From Semisulcospira habei (Eukaryota > Mollusca > Gastropoda > Semisulcospiridae), in contig BTPG01000004.1 in NCBI GenBank assembly GCA_036245525.1, positions 210,156,912 through 210,220,911 of the forward strand: a DNA stretch of 64,000 bases, given 5' to 3'. Made by a program: the position numbers and the translations under genes. This document shows positions 58,645-64,000 of the stretch, one piece after another. The notes under the pieces were generated by a model. That model was not told the DNA's origin and searched no databases. It saw nothing but the letters and a program-made list of their open reading frames with translations. Numbering within the stretch: the stretch's first letter is position 1; every line of letters starts with the position of its first letter.

Positions 58645-59065
58645 TTAATCTGAAGACTAAGCCCTGTTGTTTCCACAGTGGTTTCCTGGCTGGCAAGGTC
58701 AAAAGAGGTTAGCTGCCGGAAGAAGGCCGGCTGGCTTGGGCCAACACAGCCAAATTGGGCCTGCCAGGCGCCCCAGAATATGTCGTCCTGGATAAAGAGC
58801 GCAATTGGAAAACGCTGGAGACCGTGTGGAAAAAATCGCCAAAAAAAAAAAAAAAAAAAAAAAGAGGTAATTTGAACTAGCACAGATTGTGCGACAGGTT
58901 ATGTTTATCTCATTAGATGTTGAGGATGAAATATATATAGATATCAGTTGAGCTCTACATTATAGTTCTGGAGACACATTGACCATGATCGTTCAAGGTT
59001 GTTGTCAGAATAGATTTTCGCCGACAGGCGTCAGGTAGGGCTTATTGGGTTAATATTGTTGTTTG

Positions 59066-60350
59066 TTGTCTGCAAATACGGTAGACTTTGAGATGGGGCT
59101 GGCCGGAGCACGTTCCGTAGCATGCAAATGACGAACATAGGCGGGTACACATCAGACTGACATTTAAGTAACACGATAAAAAGTACGCTAACCGCGCTGT
59201 TGAGCGTACATTTAGCAGGAAACGCCGCGCTTGAAACCTCATCAAGACTTTGCTGGAGAACTTCGTTTATTTTTGGCAATTCGCTGTTTGATGTATGTAT
59301 GGTAGTGTCATCAGCAAATAAGTCACATGTTGCATCGGGATGTGAGATAGAGAATGGTAAATCATTGATAAATATGTTGAATAACAATGGGCCCAAAATT
59401 GACCCCTGAGGAACACCACACGTTACTAAACCTTCACTCGAGTAATTACCATTAAGCAAAACTTTCTGTCTTCTGTCACTTAGATAGGATGATATCAGAT
59501 GTACGGTATTGGAATCGATGTGATACATCGGTAGTTTTTTTTAATAAGATAGAGTGGTTGACTAAATCAAAAGCTTTTTTAACGTCAAGAAAAACTGCAC
59601 CTGATAACTGAGAATTATTAATGGCTGTAAGCCATTTATCAATGATATGTATAAGGGCAGTTTGGCAAGAGTGTTGCGGGCGAAACCCAGACTGCATTTT
59701 ACTGAGTAGACAGTTCTGTTCTAGAAAATTTTGCAGATGTGTATGGATATGTTTTTCAATAGGTTTTGAGATGACTGGTAGAATGGAGATAGGTCTATAA
59801 TCATTCAATGAGTTTAAGTTTTTGCTTTTGGGAAGAGGAATGACCTTAGCTGTTTTTAACTCATCAGGGAAAATATTTCTTTGATTAGAAAGATTGTAAA
59901 TGAACGTTAGAGACTCAACTATGTAGGACAGAGATATTTTAAGAATTTCGCAACTGATGCCATCTGAACCACATGACCTCTTTTTCATATTAGATATATA
60001 TTTACCCACGTCAAAAACAGTCATTGGGGGGAGTGAAAAAACACAACCAGCAGTACTGTTACTGTGAAATCGTAGTTGCTCAGAACATTGGTATTTCGCA
60101 GGATCATTTGTATTAGTGCGTGCTAAAATCTCAGCTATGCTAAGAAAGTGGGTATTGAAGGTATCTGCAGTGAGGTCAGGTGCAATGTTCATGTCTCTGT
60201 GATTGTGACCTTTAGTAAAGGTGTTGATAACTTGCCAAACAGAGCTTAGGTCCTTGCCGTCTGCAATGATCTGTTCGGCATGTTGTCTTTGAGCTTTTCG
60301 GACTAAAGATTTGACAAAATTTCTTTGTTTTTTATAGTGAACAAACAAAG

Positions 60351-60424
<74 letters not shown>

Positions 60425-60450
60425 GCGCGCGCCAGAGAGAATGACGTCAT
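59066..60450 (-). pseudogene. CR1-like LINE reverse transcriptase, frameshifted
   Basis: Minus-strand LINE. The 324-codon frame 60450-59476 holds the first RT half (KRSCGSDGISCEILK, NDYRPISILPVISK, FLDVKKAFDLVNH). After a frame change near 59530, a 165-codon frame (59528-59031) holds GVPQGSILGP and FADD. Its N-terminus runs into an (AG)n array at about 60357-60421. The 3' end abuts AKR copy 2 sequence at about 59066. No endonuclease is seen in the window. Confidence 0.85.
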
Positions 60451-61320
60451 ATTTAGAGTATTATGTCGCTGTCTGGGTGGTGACGAGTTGCCTCTTTTAC
60501 GCCACTGTCCGATTGTCTCTTGAAGTAAATGTTTTTTTTAGTGTTTTAATTTTTTTCTGGAAAAGAATTAATTTTTTACTAAAGACGTTGAAAGGATACA
60601 AAGCTGGCTAACGAACTCATCCAATGTCTTTCTACACACTAGCTATATATATGCAAAAGTTCAAGTAAATATGACAAAAATTACGGACTCTAATCTGGAT
60701 CAACCGACTTCCTATAAACGGTTGTTTATGTCTTCAATGGGTCATTCAATTACAATATGCTCGGAGGCTCTCTTAGCTGCCCACTTAAAAAAAAAATATT
60801 TCGCCAAGTTTCAAGCTTGTGTGTACAGAAATATGGGAGCTTCTCTTGTTTACATACATACGCACACACATACATACTTACATACGCACATACGGCGCTT
60901 TGCGCCAAATGTACGTTCAGCAGCGAGGATAGCGTAAGTAGACATGACGTAATTTTTATCTTGTTACTTCATTTGTTAGAGGTTTAGCCTGCCCGCCTTT
61001 GACATCATGCACATGCTATTAAATTCGCCCCACCGCGACCCGTCCTAAAAAGGCCCTTCTATAAATATAAGGGACTTAAAAATAAACAAAATACTTTAAA
61101 ATGGAGCAGAAATGCATCTGAAAAGCTTTTGTTATCTGTTGCCACGCTCTTATGAAAACCTTAGGGAGCCTTAGTCCTGCGGGATTGTAGATTTCCTGGG
61201 CGAAGTCATTTTTTCCTGGGAGAGGGAGTGTATGTTTCCCTTAACATCAGACACATAACACTGGGGGTGTTATTTAACTAGGAAGAACACACCCCTGCAG
61301 TCTTTTTTCCTGCAGTCTTT
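60451..61320. other. Intergenic stretch, no gene seen
   Basis: Follows the (AG)n array. It has a short CACA/TACA-rich patch near 60845-60900. No coding signal that I trust. Confidence 0.4.
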
Positions 61321-61368
61321 TTTCCCCGACTTACACCGGCTGTGGTGCACATGTACAACCTTATTCAT

Positions 61369-61535
61369 CGGTGCACTGTCTCTGGTTCATTGGTGCACAG
61401 GCTCTGTTTCATCGGTGCGCTGTCTCTGATTCATCGGTGCACAGGCTCTGATTCATCGGTGCACAGGCTCTGATTCATCGGTGCACAGGCTCTGATTCAT
61501 CGGTGCACAGGCTCTAATTCGTCGGTGCTCTGATT
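61369..61535 (+). repeat. 22 bp minisatellite
   Basis: About seven units of GTGCACAGGCTCTGATTCAT plus CG, some with CTGTC variants. Module 2 (near 48795-48840) has only one or two units. Confidence 0.85.
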
Positions 61536-62164
61536 GATAGTGGCGAGCATGCTCTAAATACAAAGCAATGATGCTTGTGGACGCTAAACGGTTTATCTTC
61601 TGATCAGTACTGATTACAAGTTTCACGGGCTCAAGCAACTCGACTTGAGCGGCCGGTTCAGTTCGGTCGGTGGTCATAAAAAGATAAAAATAAAATGAGG
61701 AAAAACAAAGAAAGAAATAACATTAAAAATATGCCAGTGAAACGGAGACGGCCCTGGTACGTAACGCATGTTGACACGTATCATGTCGTATTGATAAGCT
61801 TAAACTGCATTTTGGAAAAAACCTTCAACTCAAGTTCTACCTATTCAATGAATAACGTAGCCTTGGAAAAACAAACAAACAAACAAACAAACAAACAAAA
61901 AAACCCGGGACGTATTGACACAGGCTTGTGTGGCATGTTTGAATTTCCGACCGTGCGATGACAGTGCATTTTTTCTCAGGCACAAACGGCTATATAAACT
62001 TTCGTCCACGATCAGTCGCTTGCTCAAAGCTTCAGTCCGACTGAGGTTCGCCGGGTTTCAAGCTCTTCCTATCCGCAAAAGCAAGTAAGTGAGCTAGCAC
62101 AGTAGCAGCTACATTTCTCAAATTGACCCATTCAGCCCGCTCGACGCCCTACAGCAGGAGATGT

Positions 62165-62265
62165 ATCTACCGTGATAATTCAAGGGCAGTGCCAGACTAG
62201 CTTGGCACCACTGATCAGGCGCCAAGCTAATTTGGCACCACCCATGAATTATCATGGTCAATACG
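62165..62265. mobile_element. Palindromic MITE, family A variant
   Basis: Hairpin ATAATTCAAGGGCAGTGCCA and near complement; shared with modules 1 and 2. Confidence 0.6.
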
Positions 62266-62340
62266 TCTCCTGCAAATGGTACATAGTCTTTATGTGACAC
62301 CTTCAAAATTTGAGAAATGCGGCCTTGGGGTTAAATGGGT

Positions 62341-62564
62341 TAACCCGTTCAGTGCCAGTTTTTCAGTGGTATTCTTCGTTAATTTAACACCAACCAACCC
62401 AAGCTGTCCAAGGAACATGGATTCAAAGTGGTGTCAGCAAGAGACCGAGACTCTTCATGTGCCCCCGCGAATGCGGGGGCTCATGAGGGTTTGTACCTCT
62501 TGCATTTGGTTGGCGCCGGTTTACACCGATTTTCTCGGCACCTGGCAGTAACGCCGGGTTAATG
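62341..62564. mobile_element. Palindromic MITE, family C
   Basis: Outer ends AACCCGTTCAGTG and CCGGGTTAA; inner hairpin around CCCCGCGAATGCGGGG. Counterpart of 49706-49912. Confidence 0.65.
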
Positions 62565-63161
62565 TGTACACGGTCGGCTGTAATTCGGTTCAGTTGTACT
62601 GACCTTACGGCTGCCCGGCCAAAAGTAAGTTCCTTGCCTGCGCCGCCGCCGGAATAACTTGAGCAGACTCGACTGATCTTGACTATACTTCAGTGCATTT
62701 TTTAAAACGGAAACATTTTAATACTGCAACATTAACAAGCACCTCATGTGTAGTCTAGTCGTAATTATATACTTCTTAATGTGTGCGAACCCTACAAATG
62801 CCGGTATATCCTATATTCTATATATACACACACACACGAGCGGAGAACACTAGTACGCGCTACACCGACTAGTGAAATTGACAAGATGTCAGCTCAGTGG
62901 CGCCTCGATAACCTGAGAAAAGAAGCATTTTCCGAGAGAATCATTTTCCGCAAGTATGCGTTATCTATGTACAAGTAGAATTTACTCAGTAACACGCACG
63001 GACGGTTATACTGACAAAGCGGCACCGGTGTCTTCATAGACAGACAAAATCTATGCGCGGCTGAGCCGACAGCGATATGCAGTCGTCTGCCATTCAAGTG
63101 CTTTGTCTGAACACCGCAATCAGCCGTAACATGATTGACGCAAGGCACATGTTTGTTTTGG

Positions 63162-63351
63162 CGGATATAAGGGCCCGATGATCAAGTAGTAGCTTTGACC
63201 AATGCAAATCCGCTGCGCCACCGCGGCGTGCGCGCCACCGCCTACTAAGCTGAAATCTATATTCTGACTTGAGCTTAGTAGGCGGTGGCGCGCACGCCGG
63301 TGGCGCAGCGGAGTTTGCATTAGTCAAAGCTACTATCATCGGGCCCCTATG
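63162..63351. mobile_element. Hairpin MITE, family E, with 7 bp target duplication
   Basis: 190 bp, flanked by GTTTTGG (63155-63161, 63352-63358). Long arms (GGGCCCGATGAT..., then CGCTGCGCCACCG and CGCGCCACCGCCTACTAAGC) pair with their complements. Modules 2 and the inverted arm have a single GTTTTGG here. Confidence 0.82.
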
Positions 63352-63544
63352 GTTTTGGACTGGGTACATAAATTATATTGAGCAATATTTTGCTTGATGT
63401 GCTTGACACCGACAGATGTGATTACTTCACCCGAATCAGTCACAATGTCCTCGTCTTACGAATCGGACAGTTTGATTCGGGTCTCGTAATCACATCTGCC
63501 TGTTATTGGCACTAAATCAAGCAAAATGTTGCTCATTACTATAT

Positions 63545-64000
63545 TATTTTGAGCAACATTTACTTTAGATAGTGCCGATAACAGGCAGATGCAATTACGA
63601 GACCCGAATCAGTCAAAATGTCTCGCGTCGTAAGACTGACTAGGACATTAATTTTTGGATTTGAGTCAAGTAATCACATCTGTCTGTTTATCGGCACTAT
63701 GTCAAACAAAACTGTTGCTCAATATAATTTATGTACCCAGTCCAAAACAAAACTGAGCCTCTCGTCATTTAAATTACGGTTGATTGCGGTGTTCAGACAA
63801 AACAGACGGCCGGAATGACAGACTCAGCGCGTAGATTTCGTCTGACTATGAAAACATCAGTGCATTGTATAACCGTGCGTGTTACTGAGTAAATTCTAAC
63901 TTGTAACTAGATCACGCATAATTGCGAAAAATGCCAGCAGGTTTGTTTATTTAGTTCTTTCCTTAGGTTGTCGATATCGCCAGCTGACAATGGTACGGTA
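63545..64000 (-). repeat. Inverted copy of the upstream module
   Basis: Reads as the complement of 63540 back to about 62900 (without the family E insert), and of about 50340-51280. It forms a large palindrome centred near 63543 that runs off the window end. Confidence 0.75.

Larger units (their letters stand above)
61610..63540 (+). repeat. Duplicated upstream module, copy 3 (no AKR exons)
   Basis: Collinear with 49250-51280, including family A (62165-62265), family C and family D hairpins, but it turns into an inverted copy at about 63545 instead of continuing into an AKR exon 1. Confidence 0.75.

Noticed and set aside
61369..61535. Possible CRISPR-like array
   Set aside because: Head-to-tail 22 bp minisatellite without unique spacers, in eukaryotic DNA.

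Overview
This is animal nuclear DNA: split genes with GT-AG introns, dense non-LTR retrotransposons (L2/Rex1/CR1-like and I-like), a Ty3/gypsy LTR element, a DIRS-type tyrosine-recombinase retrotransposon, tRNA-derived SINEs, many palindromic MITEs and long dinucleotide arrays. The repeat spectrum suggests a marine invertebrate, probably a mollusc (gastropod-like). That taxonomic guess is inference; nothing in the window fixes the species.

Only one intact host gene is visible: an eight-exon aldo-keto reductase (AKR, bacterial YajO/IolS-like type) on the + strand at 20941-38039. Its exons join in frame to a 360-residue protein with the Asp/Tyr/Lys/His AKR tetrad. A tandem paralogue at 51686-58866 keeps exons 1-6 in order. 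It has a frameshift and stop in exon 1, a nonsense codon and poly-A expansion in exon 6, and no exons 7-8, so it is read as a pseudogene. A third, promoter-side-only copy of the upstream module lies at about 61320-63540 and runs into a large inverted repeat at the window end.

Layout: 1-7180, intergenic with tandemly duplicated MITEs and an L2/Rex1-like LINE broken by a SINE. 7184-12550, a gypsy element with near-identical LTRs but no integrase. 13325-15679, a LINE with a 701-codon open reverse transcriptase. 16124-20600, MITEs, microsatellites and LINE relics. 20941-38720, the AKR gene, with a DIRS element (27211-32933) in intron 3 and other repeats in its introns. 38860-48440, a graveyard of LINE relics, an unclassified repeat family and a solo LTR. 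48760-59065, the second AKR module. 59066-60450, a LINE. 61320-64000, the third module and palindrome.

Because the AKR region is duplicated, each paralogue often serves as the empty site for insertions in the other. This gives base-level integration evidence for the DIRS element (a TTT core, matching its own internal circle-junction copy), a LINE 3' fragment, another truncated LINE and a GTTTTGG-flanked hairpin MITE. A SINE broken by a hairpin element independently shows TTAA target duplication for the commonest palindrome family. All comparisons were made by eye; percentages and database matches were not computed.
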